In this document: piece after piece, positions 25,238-33,650 of the stretch
How the letters are laid out: each line of letters opens with the position of its first letter
Position numbering within the stretch: position 1 is the first letter of the stretch
Source of the DNA: Verrucomicrobiota bacterium
Lineage (GTDB): Bacteria > Verrucomicrobiota > Verrucomicrobiia > Limisphaerales > JACDHS01
Reading direction: 5' to 3'
Assembly: GCA_013820875.1 (NCBI GenBank)
Contig: JACDHS010000035.1
Location: 1-40,405, forward strand
DNA: 40,405 bases
The notes under the pieces: generated by a model
Databases searched by the model: none
What the model was told of the DNA's origin: nothing
The model's input: only the letters and a program-made list of their open reading frames with translations
Program-made: the position numbers and the translations under genes

Positions 25238-27574
25238 TCAATTCTTCGTCACACTCACATTATCAATAAACACCCGCATATCCTGCGGTGAAAAGCCGAA
25301 TAGACCGGGAGCGCCATTTTGATGCGCGGTTTTGTGTGGCACCTCAAGGCTCCAGGCGTCGGGCTCAGCTTCATCTTTTTTCCACGCTTTGGCGCGAACG
25401 ACTCCGCTGCCATCCGGTCTCGTATCCACGCGAGCTTTCAAGCGATACCAAATGTTTGGCGACCAGCGGAAGTTCGGCGGTTCTTCCGTTGCCGGCACAC
25501 GCAAGCGGTCGAGATTTGAGTTTACCTCCAGTTTTTGTTCATTCCCCTTCAGCAAAATCACATACCGATTAACGATCACACCGACATCAGACATTTTGCG
25601 GCGATTACCTTCGCTCATCACATCTGCTTCGATCGTATAATTCTTCATCTCAGGATCGCCGATGAAGATAGTGGCGCGTTGGAAGAATTTGTTATCGATT
25701 GTTTTTGTGAGAACCTTATTTCCATCCTTCTCGCGAATTTCGAATTTAAAGCGCGCCCCAATCCACGGCAGTGGGGGATAAGCAAATGGCGTCGGTTCTT
25801 CAACGTCGTTGGCGGTCATCTCAGTCAGTTCCGCCCATTCGAAATCCTGCGTGATAGGCAGATACGGCAGCACGCGCCCCCGCATGTATCCCTTCAGTTC
25901 ACCGGCAGTTGCTTCAAATGCTCCGGCAGAAGGTGTCGGTGTTTTGTCGGCCACCAGTTTTCCATCGGGAGTGAATGATGCTTTCATTGCTGACTTCACT
26001 TTCGCCGTGGGAGGAATGTAAGAAGCCCATTTCATATTCTTCAGATTTTTAAATTCTTCGACTGTAAAGCCATTCGAATCGAGGGAACGCACCCGAAGTG
26101 AAGTGCTTTCGCCCGGGTGCAGCAACACTTCTGAAGGAATGATCTGCAACTGCGTGGCTTTGCCGGGCTTGGGCCAGCTTTCCTTTTTGGGAGATGGAAG
26201 GTTGCCGCTGTTGTCTCCTTTTTTGCCGAAGCAATAAAGATGGCGTGTGGTTTGGATATAAATCTTGCCGTTGTAAGCTGTGGGAGTTCCAAAACAACGA
26301 CCTTCCAGCGCCACGTGATCCAGGATCTTTCCCTCTGTGTCGGTCGGTTGAATAATGTAAAACGCTCCGGTCGTTCCGGCTTCGCCACTTTTTTCCTTGG
26401 AAGCCGGATCGTCCAGCATGGGAACGTAAAGTTTTCCGTCAGCAAAGATTGGAGAGGCATTGCGCTGTTCGATTCCAAGTTTAAGACGCCACAAAACTTT
26501 GCCGTTGCTCACGTCCACTGAACAAAGGTCGCCCTTTTCACTCATAACATAGATGCGGTCACCAACGAGGATCGGAGAACTGGTGGAGGTGGAAAGATCA
26601 TTCGCCCAAAGTTGCGCGCTGGAACGCTCCACTACCACCGGGCCGGAGGCGGGATTCGTCGCGGCGACTTTAGGCATTTTGAAAGCCACCATTTGACCAG
26701 GTTCATAAGGGGTTCCGTAAATGGCAATTACTGTGTCGTTGTTATGAACGAGCACCGTTGCATTAATGCCCGACTTGGAAACCGGAATACGAAAAAGCGG
26801 ATCGCCCGTCCGCGCATTGATGCACACGATGCTGCCATCGCCCGTTGCTGCGATTAAAACGCGTTTGCCATCAACAAATGTGAGGTAGGGATGCGAAAAG
26901 GAGTTGTCGCGCGGGCGATCTCCCGGGCTGGAGGACCAGACCAGTTCTCCACTTTTTTTATCGAACGCATAGAATCGATCTCCACCAGGGCCTTGCGCAC
27001 CCCAGTTTGCAGTGATGCCGCGGGTGATTACCAGGTCACCATCGATAATCGGCGAGGCGGTGCGGCTGTTTGGAAATGTCAGGCGGCCGAACTTTTCCAT
27101 CAGCGAGTGCATCCAAAGCTCCTTGCCATCCGGGGTGAATCCGCCGAACAAACCTTGTGTTCCCTGGAAAAAGACATTGCCGGTTTCGGGATCGATCGCC
27201 GGACTGGACGTCGCGTAGCGCAGGTAAATGGTGTCCGAAAGAAAATCATTATAACGCCGTTCCCAAAGTTTCTTGCCGGTTTCCGCATCGAAGCAGGCCA
27301 CACCTTCTTTCAGGTCGGGGCCTTCGTCGATGTATCCCATGATATAAACCTTCCCGTTTGCGATGACTGGGCAGGATTGCCCCGGGAAAGAGACTTTCCA
27401 AAGCGGGTTTTTTGGATCGATGTTGTCCGGCAATCCTGTTTCCTGTGAAGTGCCGTTTTGATTGGGGCCTCGCCAGTTGAGCCACCCATCAACGGGAGAA
27501 GCGTGGAGGGACGTTGTGGCAACGAAAAGAGAAAGCCCACCGAGAACCGCGAAAAACTTCGATTTCATAATCAA
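25238..27574 (-). CDS. Secreted PQQ-like propeller with C-terminal LamG-like domain
   Basis: The 778-residue protein has a signal peptide (MKSKFFAVLGGLSLFVATTSLHA; Met3 is the more typical start). Propeller repeats run over roughly residues 25-470 (GKVYIMGY, GNVFFQGTQG, GDRIYVMSEKG, GKLYVPMLDD, GKIYIQTTRH). A linker includes an Ig/BIG-like stretch (LHPGESTSLRVRSLDSNG), and residues 600-778 form a concanavalin-like sandwich (YTIEADVMSEG, WYRLKARVD, GLFGFSPQDMRVFIDNVSV). It is probably an exported carbohydrate-binding or sensing protein. It is first in the operon with DUF4160, DUF2442 and a second propeller gene. Confidence 0.85.
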   Translation of the reverse strand: MIMKSKFFAVLGGLSLFVATTSLHASPVDGWLNWRGPNQNGTSQETGLPDNIDPKNPLWKVSFPGQSCPVIANGKVYIMGYIDEGPDLKEGVACFDAETGKKLWERRYNDFLSDTIYLRYATSSPAIDPETGNVFFQGTQGLFGGFTPDGKELWMHSLMEKFGRLTFPNSRTASPIIDGDLVITRGITANWGAQGPGGDRFYAFDKKSGELVWSSSPGDRPRDNSFSHPYLTFVDGKRVLIAATGDGSIVCINARTGDPLFRIPVSKSGINATVLVHNNDTVIAIYGTPYEPGQMVAFKMPKVAATNPASGPVVVERSSAQLWANDLSTSTSSPILVGDRIYVMSEKGDLCSVDVSNGKVLWRLKLGIEQRNASPIFADGKLYVPMLDDPASKEKSGEAGTTGAFYIIQPTDTEGKILDHVALEGRCFGTPTAYNGKIYIQTTRHLYCFGKKGDNSGNLPSPKKESWPKPGKATQLQIIPSEVLLHPGESTSLRVRSLDSNGFTVEEFKNLKNMKWASYIPPTAKVKSAMKASFTPDGKLVADKTPTPSAGAFEATAGELKGYMRGRVLPYLPITQDFEWAELTEMTANDVEEPTPFAYPPLPWIGARFKFEIREKDGNKVLTKTIDNKFFQRATIFIGDPEMKNYTIEADVMSEGNRRKMSDVGVIVNRYVILLKGNEQKLEVNSNLDRLRVPATEEPPNFRWSPNIWYRLKARVDTRPDGSGVVRAKAWKKDEAEPDAWSLEVPHKTAHQNGAPGLFGFSPQDMRVFIDNVSVTKN

Positions 27575-27768
27575 ATGCTGCCTGGGGTGAATTCGGCAAA
27601 ATTTATTTAGGGATAGTTCTATAAGCTTGCTGTCAACGCAACCAAAAGATACTTACACGTATCATTCTGGTTGCATCGTTGAATCGTTGCATAGGGGGAC
27701 GAGCGGCGGCTGATCCTCATGCAACCGTGTAACTATTCAACCATGTAACCCCATTTAATCAACAGGCC
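27575..27768. promoter_or_regulatory. Divergent intergenic region with repeated GTTGAATCGTTG-type words
   Basis: The region between the propeller operon and the marR-like gene holds near-repeats GGTTGCATCGTTGAATCGTTGCAT (about 27670-27692, cited in part), CAACCGTGTAAC (27721-27732) and CAACCATGTAAC (27740-27751). The last two are near-identical 12-mers spaced by 19 bp, close to two helical turns, and are candidates for MarR-type binding. Promoter elements cannot be fixed reliably. Confidence 0.35.
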
Positions 27769-28257
27769 ATGCCCCGCAAATCACACAAACTTCCCATTGA
27801 TTCTCCCGAACGTCGGCGCCTGCCTATTTTGCTTCGACGCGCGTGGTATGGATTGAACCAGGCGTTTCGACGACGCATCGCGCACCTGGGCATTACCCCG
27901 GATCAGTTCACCGCACTGCGGACCTTGCTCGAACATGAAGCGGAGGGACTGGTGCAAAGTGAATTGACCACTCTGATGGCGAGCGATCCGAACACCATTG
28001 CGTCGCTTGTGGAACGAATGGAGAAGGCCGGCCTGGTGACGCGTAGAACCGATCAGGCAGATCGGCGTGCGAAACGAATCGAAATCAAAGCATTGGGCCG
28101 TGAGAAATACGAGGAAGCCAGAAAAATTGCGATTGCGGTGCAGACGGAAATCCTGGGCGCTCTTGCCGAGGACAAAAGGGAGGAGTTCCTGCAAAATCTC
28201 TCAGCCGTGGCGGACTCCTGCCGAAGCGCTGCTGAACAGGGTCGGCCAAAAATGTGA
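27769..28257 (+). CDS. MarR family transcriptional regulator
   Basis: The 162-residue protein has the MarR winged-helix fold: LGITPDQFTALRTLLEH (helices before the wing), LTTLMASDPNTIASLVERMEKAGL (recognition helix region, cited as two pieces in the family) and RTDQADRRAKRIEI as the wing, where the 'D-RA' motif is typical. The flanking helices would dimerise. It is transcribed away from the propeller operon with 194 bp between them, so it may control that operon, itself, or both. The ligand is unknown. Confidence 0.9.
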   Translation: MPRKSHKLPIDSPERRRLPILLRRAWYGLNQAFRRRIAHLGITPDQFTALRTLLEHEAEGLVQSELTTLMASDPNTIASLVERMEKAGLVTRRTDQADRRAKRIEIKALGREKYEEARKIAIAVQTEILGALAEDKREEFLQNLSAVADSCRSAAEQGRPKM

Positions 28258-28288
28258 TTTGCCCTAAACGAACTTAATTCCACGAAGT

Positions 28289-28410
28289 ATGACCCAAACT
28301 CTCCGTGTCGGACTCATCGGTTACAAATTCATGGGGAAAGCGCATTCCAATGCATGGCGGCAGGGTGAATCGCTTTTTCCCCGAACTGCCGGCGCGCATC
28401 GAATTGCCCT
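28289..28410 (+). pseudogene. Gfo/Idh/MocA oxidoreductase, 5' fragment, frameshifted
   Basis: The frame starts MTQTLRVGLIGYKFMGKAHS and NAWRQ, the Rossmann N-terminus of Gfo/Idh/MocA NAD(P)-dependent sugar dehydrogenases. After GGCAGG an extra G shifts the frame; the expected family sequence VNRFFPELPARIELP continues one base out of frame. At about 28410 recognisable gene sequence ends and the 41/42-bp array begins. The family is normally 350-400 residues, so about 90% is gone. Frameshift plus truncation make it a pseudogene. Confidence 0.8.
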
Positions 28411-28416
28411 CAAAAA

Positions 28417-28690
28417 GACTTTTTTGGCCAAAGTCAGGACCGTCTGGCCATCGAAACGGACTTTTTTGGCCAAAGTCAGGACTGACTTTGCTCAAAAAAG
28501 TCTTTTCCAGCCAAAGTCAGGACTGACTTTGCCCAAAAAACTCTTTTTCGGCCAATGTCGGGACCGACTGCCCACCCAAACGGACTTTTTTGGTCATTGT
28601 CAGGACTGACTTTGCTCAAAAAAGTCTTTTCTGACCGTTGTCAGTCCTGACTTTGGCCAAAAAACTCTTTTTTACGCAATGTCAGGACCG
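28417..28690. repeat. 41/42-bp array with 124-bp higher-order repeat
   Basis: Units start at 28417, 28459, 28500, 28541, 28583, 28624 and 28665, with lengths 42, 41, 41, 42, 41, 41. The core is (G/C)ACTTTTTTGGCCAAAGTCAGGAC-like (in two parts: GACTTTTTTGGCC and AAGTCAGGAC). Units 1, 4 and 7 resemble each other, as do 2 and 5, and 3 and 6, giving a 124-bp period. GACTTTG...CAAAAAAGTC inverted elements can form hairpins. The array directly follows the truncated oxidoreductase. The remaining 28691-28892 shows no gene I can support. Confidence 0.92.
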
Positions 28691-28892
28691 GACCAGCCTC
28701 CAAAAAGAAGTCTTCGTCTCGCGTAACCGCCTCTACATTAACGACTATTAGCGCAGAAAGGCGATTCAACTGCCGTTTCAAGGTGAAATGGCGTGTTCAC
28801 GAATAACTTCCATTTCGCGCCCTCGAAAACCATCTTGTCCGCTACATCGGGGGGCCTGAAACCAAACTGGGTCAGTATTCGTTGTCACCGAA

Positions 28893-28912
28893 GACCTGCT
28901 TCGAAGCAGGTC
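28893..28912. repeat. Perfect 20-bp palindrome
   Basis: GACCTGCTTCGAAGCAGGTC is a perfect palindrome just at the stop codon of the ferredoxin-like gene. It could help end that transcript or protect its 3' end, but there is no T-run on either side, so I do not call it a terminator. Confidence 0.6.
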
Positions 28913-29303
28913 AGAGGCGCGACTTCCCACGACCGCTATCTTTTTCGAAATTGGGATTCCTTGCGAAGGCGTACTGTTTGACGATGCGACCTTTGATCAG
29001 ATGTTCCTGGATAATCTCCTCAAGAACTTCTTCCGTGCAGGAGTGATACCAGGTGCCTTCCGGATAAACGACGGCGATGGGTCCATTCACACAAACCCGC
29101 AGGCAGTTTACTTTGCTGCGAAAGACAATCGGTTCCGAGCCGGCGAGCTTCAATTCCTTTAAGCGTTTCTTCAGAAAATCCCAGGAACGCAGTCCCGCTT
29201 TTTTCGAGCAACACAATGGCTCGCTTTGATCGCAACAAAGAAAAATGTGGCGCTTGAACTTTTCAAGACCGAGCGATTCAACGGCTTCTTCCAATTCGTC
29301 CAT
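28911..29303 (-). CDS. Thioredoxin-like [2Fe-2S] ferredoxin domain protein
   Basis: This 130-residue protein has cysteines at 23/24 (FLCCDQ), 31/32 (CCSKK), 67 and 71 (NCLRVC), the spacing of thioredoxin-like 2Fe-2S ferredoxins, with the following VNGPIAVVYPEGTWY typical of the family. It would carry electrons in the cytoplasm; its partner is unknown. It starts 16 bp after fmt and is probably the last gene of the adk-like/fmt transcript. The C-terminal tail after residue 110 is basic and non-conserved. Confidence 0.85.
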   Translation of the reverse strand: MDELEEAVESLGLEKFKRHIFLCCDQSEPLCCSKKAGLRSWDFLKKRLKELKLAGSEPIVFRSKVNCLRVCVNGPIAVVYPEGTWYHSCTEEVLEEIIQEHLIKGRIVKQYAFARNPNFEKDSGRGKSRL

Positions 29304-29319
29304 GGCAGTAAGGGGGAAG

Positions 29320-30276
29320 CTAACGCAGGTTCGAGAATTTGTCTCCAGGGTGCAGCGGATTCCCTGCTAGAAATTCCTGGGCAGTCATGCGGCGGCTGCC
29401 TTCGCGTTGTAATGTGAGGATGCGAAGCGCGCCACTCCCGCAACAACCGACGATAATCCCGCTTTTATCCGCGGAGATAATGGCGCCCGGTTCTCCTGTG
29501 GCATTTTCTTCGAGAACCACCTGCCAGACTTTGAGAAGGCGCGGTTTGTTTTCGATCAACTGATAAGTGAACGCGCCGGGCCATGGAGTGAATCCGCGGA
29601 TACGATTCCACAAGACGCGCGCCGGTTGTGTCCAGTCGAGCAGGCCATCCTCCTTCTCAATCTTGCGCGCGTAGCTTGCGCCTTCTGCGGGTTGCTTTTG
29701 CGGGGCGATCTTTCCTGCGACGTAATCAGGAATCGTTTTCACCAACAACTCAGCGCCGAGTTTTGCCAAACGATCGTGCAACGTTTGTGCATTATCTTCC
29801 GGAGCGATCGGCGTTCGACCCATCGCGAGAATGTCCCCAGTGTCGAGGCCGGCATCCATTTTCATAATGGTGACACCCGTCTCGGGTTCACCATCGATGA
29901 TGGCCCACTGAATCGGGGCGGCCCCGCGGTATTTCGGGAGCAGGGAAGTATGAACGTTGAGGCAGCCGTGTTGCGGAATATCCAACATGGCTTGTGGCAA
30001 AATCTGTCCGTAAGCCGCAACCGCCATCAGGTCAGGCTTCAATGCACGCAGTTGCTCGACGAATTCCTCATTGCGAGCGCGTTGCGGTTGGAGCACGGGA
30101 AGATTCTTTTGCAACGCGACTTGCTTGACGTGCGAGGGTTGCAGTTTGAGATCGCGGCCTTTTGGGCGGTCGGGTTGGGTGACCACCGCGATGACTTCCA
30201 TTCCTGCGGCATCGCAAAGCGCTTCCAGACTGGCGCAGGCCAGTTCCGCGGTACCCATGAAAATGACGCGCAGCAT
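29320..30276 (-). CDS. fmt: Methionyl-tRNA formyltransferase
   Basis: Fmt formylates Met-tRNAi using 10-formyl-THF. The 318-residue product has the full family pattern: FMGTAELACASLEAL at the start, QPDRPKGR, the active-site block LNVHTSLLPKYRGAAPIQWAI (cited by position: Asn107, His109) and Asp145 in MKMDAGLDTGD. The C-terminal OB-type domain includes RIRGFTPWPGAF. Length is normal. It begins 6 bp after the adenylate kinase stop with AGGA in between. No def (peptide deformylase) is adjacent. Confidence 0.95.
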   Translation of the reverse strand: MLRVIFMGTAELACASLEALCDAAGMEVIAVVTQPDRPKGRDLKLQPSHVKQVALQKNLPVLQPQRARNEEFVEQLRALKPDLMAVAAYGQILPQAMLDIPQHGCLNVHTSLLPKYRGAAPIQWAIIDGEPETGVTIMKMDAGLDTGDILAMGRTPIAPEDNAQTLHDRLAKLGAELLVKTIPDYVAGKIAPQKQPAEGASYARKIEKEDGLLDWTQPARVLWNRIRGFTPWPGAFTYQLIENKPRLLKVWQVVLEENATGEPGAIISADKSGIIVGCCGSGALRILTLQREGSRRMTAQEFLAGNPLHPGDKFSNLR

Positions 30277-30282
30277 TCCTGC

Positions 30283-30864
30283 TTAAACTGCGGCGATTAC
30301 CCGCAAAATATCAAGCAGGACATTGACCGGCGTTTGAGTGGAATCAATTTGATGCACCAGTTCTTTGCCGTAGAACTCCAGCACCGGCTTGGTTTCCCGC
30401 TCATACGTTTCGAGTCGTTGGCGGATGACCTCGAGATTGGCGTCGTCGAGACGATTTTCCCGAAGGGCGCGGCGTTGCAGGCGCTCCACGAGTTTGCTCA
30501 TGTCTGTGCAACTGAGATAAAAAACCGCCTTCACATCCAGCGTGTCTTTCAGCATTTCCGCCTGGTGCGGATTACGCGGAATGCCATCCAGAATCAAAGT
30601 ATCGAGTTCCGGGTTGAAACGGCCAAGCTTTGTTTGGGCATGAATGTTTTCGCGCCACAACCGGATGGTCGGCTCGTCAGGGACCAGTTGGCCTTTGCTG
30701 GAGTAATCGAGAAAGATGCGTCCGATTTCGCTATCAATTGTGAGATTGCGGAACACATCGCCGCAAGCGCAGTGAAAGAGATTTGGGATCGTGCCCAGAA
30801 TTTTGCCCTGGGTTCCCTTGCCGGAACCAGGCGCGCCAAACAAAAGAAATGTGCGGTATTTCAT
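30283..30864 (-). CDS. adk: Adenylate kinase family protein
   Basis: The 193-residue P-loop kinase has GAPGSGKGTQ at residues 10-19, ACGDVFRN (NMP-binding), LDGIPRNPHQAEML and a short LID region with LQRRALRENRLDDA, where Arg/Asp residues fit adenylate kinase. The sequence lacks the long zinc-type LID, so it is a short-form enzyme. It could be the main Adk or a paralogue; only a genome search would tell. It is first in an apparent operon with fmt and the [2Fe-2S] protein. Confidence 0.85.
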   Translation of the reverse strand: MKYRTFLLFGAPGSGKGTQGKILGTIPNLFHCACGDVFRNLTIDSEIGRIFLDYSSKGQLVPDEPTIRLWRENIHAQTKLGRFNPELDTLILDGIPRNPHQAEMLKDTLDVKAVFYLSCTDMSKLVERLQRRALRENRLDDANLEVIRQRLETYERETKPVLEFYGKELVHQIDSTQTPVNVLLDILRVIAAV

Positions 30865-30913
30865 GATTTTTGCTGAAGGCTGACCAACAATCCTATTTCA
30901 AATCAGGGCCGGG

Positions 30914-31924
30914 TCAAACGCTGTCTTTGTGCTGGATGGATACTTCCTGGATTTCCGTGAAAGGAACAATCTCCTCGGCCGTGGCGTGGTCCTTGAAGGT
31001 TTCCAGGTGGATTTCCGTTTGCGTAATTTTTGAAACCCGCCTGGCAATGAATTCCCCACGCATTGCACGAACCACCAGAACCATGTCCTTCTCTGCTTCA
31101 CTGGGCACGACCCGGAAGAAGCCCGGCATTTTGGTTTCGAAAAAGCGGCGGTTGAAAGTGAATTCACCTTTCTGAAAGGTCACTGCTGGCTGAGCCGGAG
31201 CAGGGGCGCTGACCGGCGTTGATGGCAATGTAAAATGCATCGCCGGCTTGTGTTCTCCGTGATGAGCTGGCGCGTGGCCCTCTTCTCCACCGTGATGTTC
31301 GAGAGGAGGCTCTTCGGCAGCCGCTTGTGCCTGGGCACGGGCATTTGCTTCCTCAATCAATTGATCCGCGGATTGTTGATCCACGTAATCGAGACGACCG
31401 GGAACCATGAGAAAAACGATCGGAGCGAGGAACGGCGCCACTGCTGATACCCCGCAGACCAGGGGAATCGGCAGGTTCTTGAACCTGGCGATTTCATAAG
31501 CGGCATAAAGATTCCCTCCGTAAACAACCAAAAATAAAAATAACCCTAGCGAACTCTTAAATAACGCGCTCAATCCGGTATTCCCGGTGGGCCGTTCCAT
31601 GCGAGGGGGCGGCTTGATGTTGATTTGCTGTTGTTGGGCCTCCTCAAGCGCCGTTTCTTCGAGGAACGGTGTGATAATATCCGCTTCCTGTGGGTTCTTT
31701 GCTTCCGATTGAAGGTCTTTCAGTGATTCCTGCGTGAACTTACCCCATGGGGTGCGCGGGGAGAAACCGCCACCGCTCAGGCGCAGGATAACACCACTGC
31801 TGTCAAACGAGACTGGTTCGCCGGTAATTGTTTGCCCATCCGACAACGTATAAGTGCCTGCATTCGCACTTCCCAACACCGCGAGAAGAAATGCGAACAG
31901 CAGAACAAATTTAAATTTGGCCAT
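30914..31924 (-). CDS. Hypothetical membrane protein, His-rich
   Basis: Starting at the ATG at 31924 gives a signal-type N-terminus MAKFKFVLLFAFLLAVLGSA; the frame is open to 32113 but that extension is not signal-like. The 336-residue protein has an SLSDGQTITGE-type beta segment, a charged Gln-rich part, two or three hydrophobic helices (SLGLFLFLVVYGGNLY, VCGVSAVAPFLAPIVFL), a His-rich stretch (EHHGGEEGHAPAHHGEHK) and a C-terminal domain with FTFNRRFFETKMPGFF. The His-rich part may bind metal (inference). I do not recognise the family. Confidence 0.6.
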   Translation of the reverse strand: MAKFKFVLLFAFLLAVLGSANAGTYTLSDGQTITGEPVSFDSSGVILRLSGGGFSPRTPWGKFTQESLKDLQSEAKNPQEADIITPFLEETALEEAQQQQINIKPPPRMERPTGNTGLSALFKSSLGLFLFLVVYGGNLYAAYEIARFKNLPIPLVCGVSAVAPFLAPIVFLMVPGRLDYVDQQSADQLIEEANARAQAQAAAEEPPLEHHGGEEGHAPAHHGEHKPAMHFTLPSTPVSAPAPAQPAVTFQKGEFTFNRRFFETKMPGFFRVVPSEAEKDMVLVVRAMRGEFIARRVSKITQTEIHLETFKDHATAEEIVPFTEIQEVSIQHKDSV

Positions 31925-32109
31925 GACGTCAGGTTGCATAACAAATGAGGTTGGGCAAAGGAAGTAATTTGTTGAATCGTTGAACGATTGGGGGGGGAAC
32001 GCGTGAAGCGTGTCAGATAGGCGCAGGGCGGAGGCGAGCGTAATCGCAGCGCTCAAGGCTGCAGGACTCCAACGTTGCTCGCATTGCCGTACGCGCTGCG
32101 GCGCCTCAT

Positions 32110-33522
32110 TCAACTATTCAACGATTGACTTAACTCTGCCACCGTCCAATTGCGTTTTGTCCGGCTCAACCCATCCGCCGCCGCGCCATGTTGCCAGACT
32201 GCGTAGCCGATTGTTCGAGCCGGATCCTTTTGCAAACGAGGCTGGGCGATCAACCCCCCAATGAAACCGGCCAACACATCGCCGCTCCCGCCCTGCGCCA
32301 GGTAAGGATTGCCCGAACTGTTTACAAAAACTTCACCCTCACTGCGCCCGATCAATGTGTGATGCCCTTTCAGCACCACCCAACAATGGCCATAACGTGC
32401 TGACAGATTGCGCAACGCTTGCACCCGGTCTGACTGCACCGTCTCAGTCGTCTGCTGCAATAAACGCGCTGCTTCTCCAGGATGCGGCGTGATGACGCGC
32501 ACTGCGGTGGAACGAATTTCAGCCGCAGGAAGCCAATCCAGCGCGCTGGCATCCGCAAGAACCGGCAACGACGAAGTCATCCAGAGCTCACGCAATTTCT
32601 CCTTCAACACCGCGGGAAAACCGATGGCCGCCATCCCGGGCCCGCAAACGATCGCGCTGCTGGACCTCGGAACCTCTTCGTCACCGCGCCACGGATGAAC
32701 CATCGCTGCTTGCAACTGCGACGCCACCGGCAGGTAAACCGATTCCGGCGTAAACAAACTGACCAGCCCCGGTTGAGCGCGCAAAGCTCCGCCCGCCGCC
32801 AGCACCGCTGCGCCATGATAACCAAGACTCCCCGCAAAAATGGCAACGTGCCCGTAAGTTCCCTTATGCGTGCTGACAAGACGCGTCGGCGGGAACTGCT
32901 CGAAGTCACGCGATTCAATCCAGGTTAGATTCGTGCGAAAAGGGCAGTGAACAAGTCCAACATCCGACGCCACCTCCAACCGCCCCACCCATTCCGCTGC
33001 CTGCGACAGGAGCAATCCCCGTTTCGGCGCGCCGACAGTCAGCGTCACACTGGCGCGAATGGCCGCACCCTGGACTTCACCCGAATCGGCATTCAACCCT
33101 GACGGCGTATCAACCGAGAGAACCGGCACATTGGAATCGTTGATCGCGCCGATCAACCGTTGCCACCCTTCATTGAGTGGACGATTGATGCCAATCCCGA
33201 ACAACCCATCAACGATTAGGCTGTGCTCCTGGATATTCTGCAAAGGCAGTTCAGCGAGCGCTTTTACCGGATCCTCCACGGAAACAGAGACAGATGGGTG
33301 TCCTCGGGTGGAAAGAAAATCAGCCGTGGCGCTGGCATCATCGCCATTGTGGCCTTTCCCGGCGAGAACCAGGATTGGCTTCGACCCCGTGCTCAATTCA
33401 ACCGCACGCGAAGCCACACAGGCGCCCACCCGTTCGATCACCTCTGCCTCAGTGATTCCGGCAGACCAGGAGGCCTGTTCCCATTCCCGCATCTGAGCGA
33501 TTGTAATAACCGGCAAACCCAT
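32110..33522 (-). CDS. nnr: Bifunctional NAD(P)HX epimerase/dehydratase
   Basis: The 470-residue protein repairs hydrated NAD(P)H. The N-terminal YjeF_N epimerase has LVLAGKGHNGDDASATA and LIVDGLFGIGINRP. The C-terminal ADP/ATP-dependent dehydratase half has THKGTYGHVAIFAGS, VITPHPGEAARLL, VLKGHHTLIG and GSGDVLAGFIGGLIA, the nucleotide-binding motif. All are intact and the length is normal. Its stop is about 190 bp upstream of the signal-peptide start of the next gene. The intervening DNA contains repeated GTTGAA(T/C)-type words (31969-31992 and 32107-32124). Confidence 0.93.
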   Translation of the reverse strand: MGLPVITIAQMREWEQASWSAGITEAEVIERVGACVASRAVELSTGSKPILVLAGKGHNGDDASATADFLSTRGHPSVSVSVEDPVKALAELPLQNIQEHSLIVDGLFGIGINRPLNEGWQRLIGAINDSNVPVLSVDTPSGLNADSGEVQGAAIRASVTLTVGAPKRGLLLSQAAEWVGRLEVASDVGLVHCPFRTNLTWIESRDFEQFPPTRLVSTHKGTYGHVAIFAGSLGYHGAAVLAAGGALRAQPGLVSLFTPESVYLPVASQLQAAMVHPWRGDEEVPRSSSAIVCGPGMAAIGFPAVLKEKLRELWMTSSLPVLADASALDWLPAAEIRSTAVRVITPHPGEAARLLQQTTETVQSDRVQALRNLSARYGHCWVVLKGHHTLIGRSEGEVFVNSSGNPYLAQGGSGDVLAGFIGGLIAQPRLQKDPARTIGYAVWQHGAAADGLSRTKRNWTVAELSQSLNS

Positions 33523-33551
33523 CCCTCGAGTGGTAAGCCAACGACGTCAAA

Positions 33552-33650
33552 GTGGCAAATGAACAAATCATCGAAAATTTGCTCAAAATGGCCAAAGCCC
33601 CCGATCAATGCAGCCTACACATGGAACCGAGCCGTTTGTCCAAGAGATAG
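33552..33650 (+). CDS. Possible very small protein
   Basis: A 32-residue frame from a GTG start reads VANEQIIENLLKMAKAPDQ and continues CSLHMEPSRLSKR before TAG. It has protein-like composition and lies tail to tail with the aminotransferase gene (stop at 33651). There is no clear Shine-Dalgarno site or relative I can name. It may also be a fragment or chance. Confidence 0.3.
   Translation: MANEQIIENLLKMAKAPDQCSLHMEPSRLSKR

Noticed and set aside
29626-30876. 416-residue plus-strand frame
   Set aside because: It is antisense to fmt and the adenylate kinase gene, both with intact catalytic motifs.
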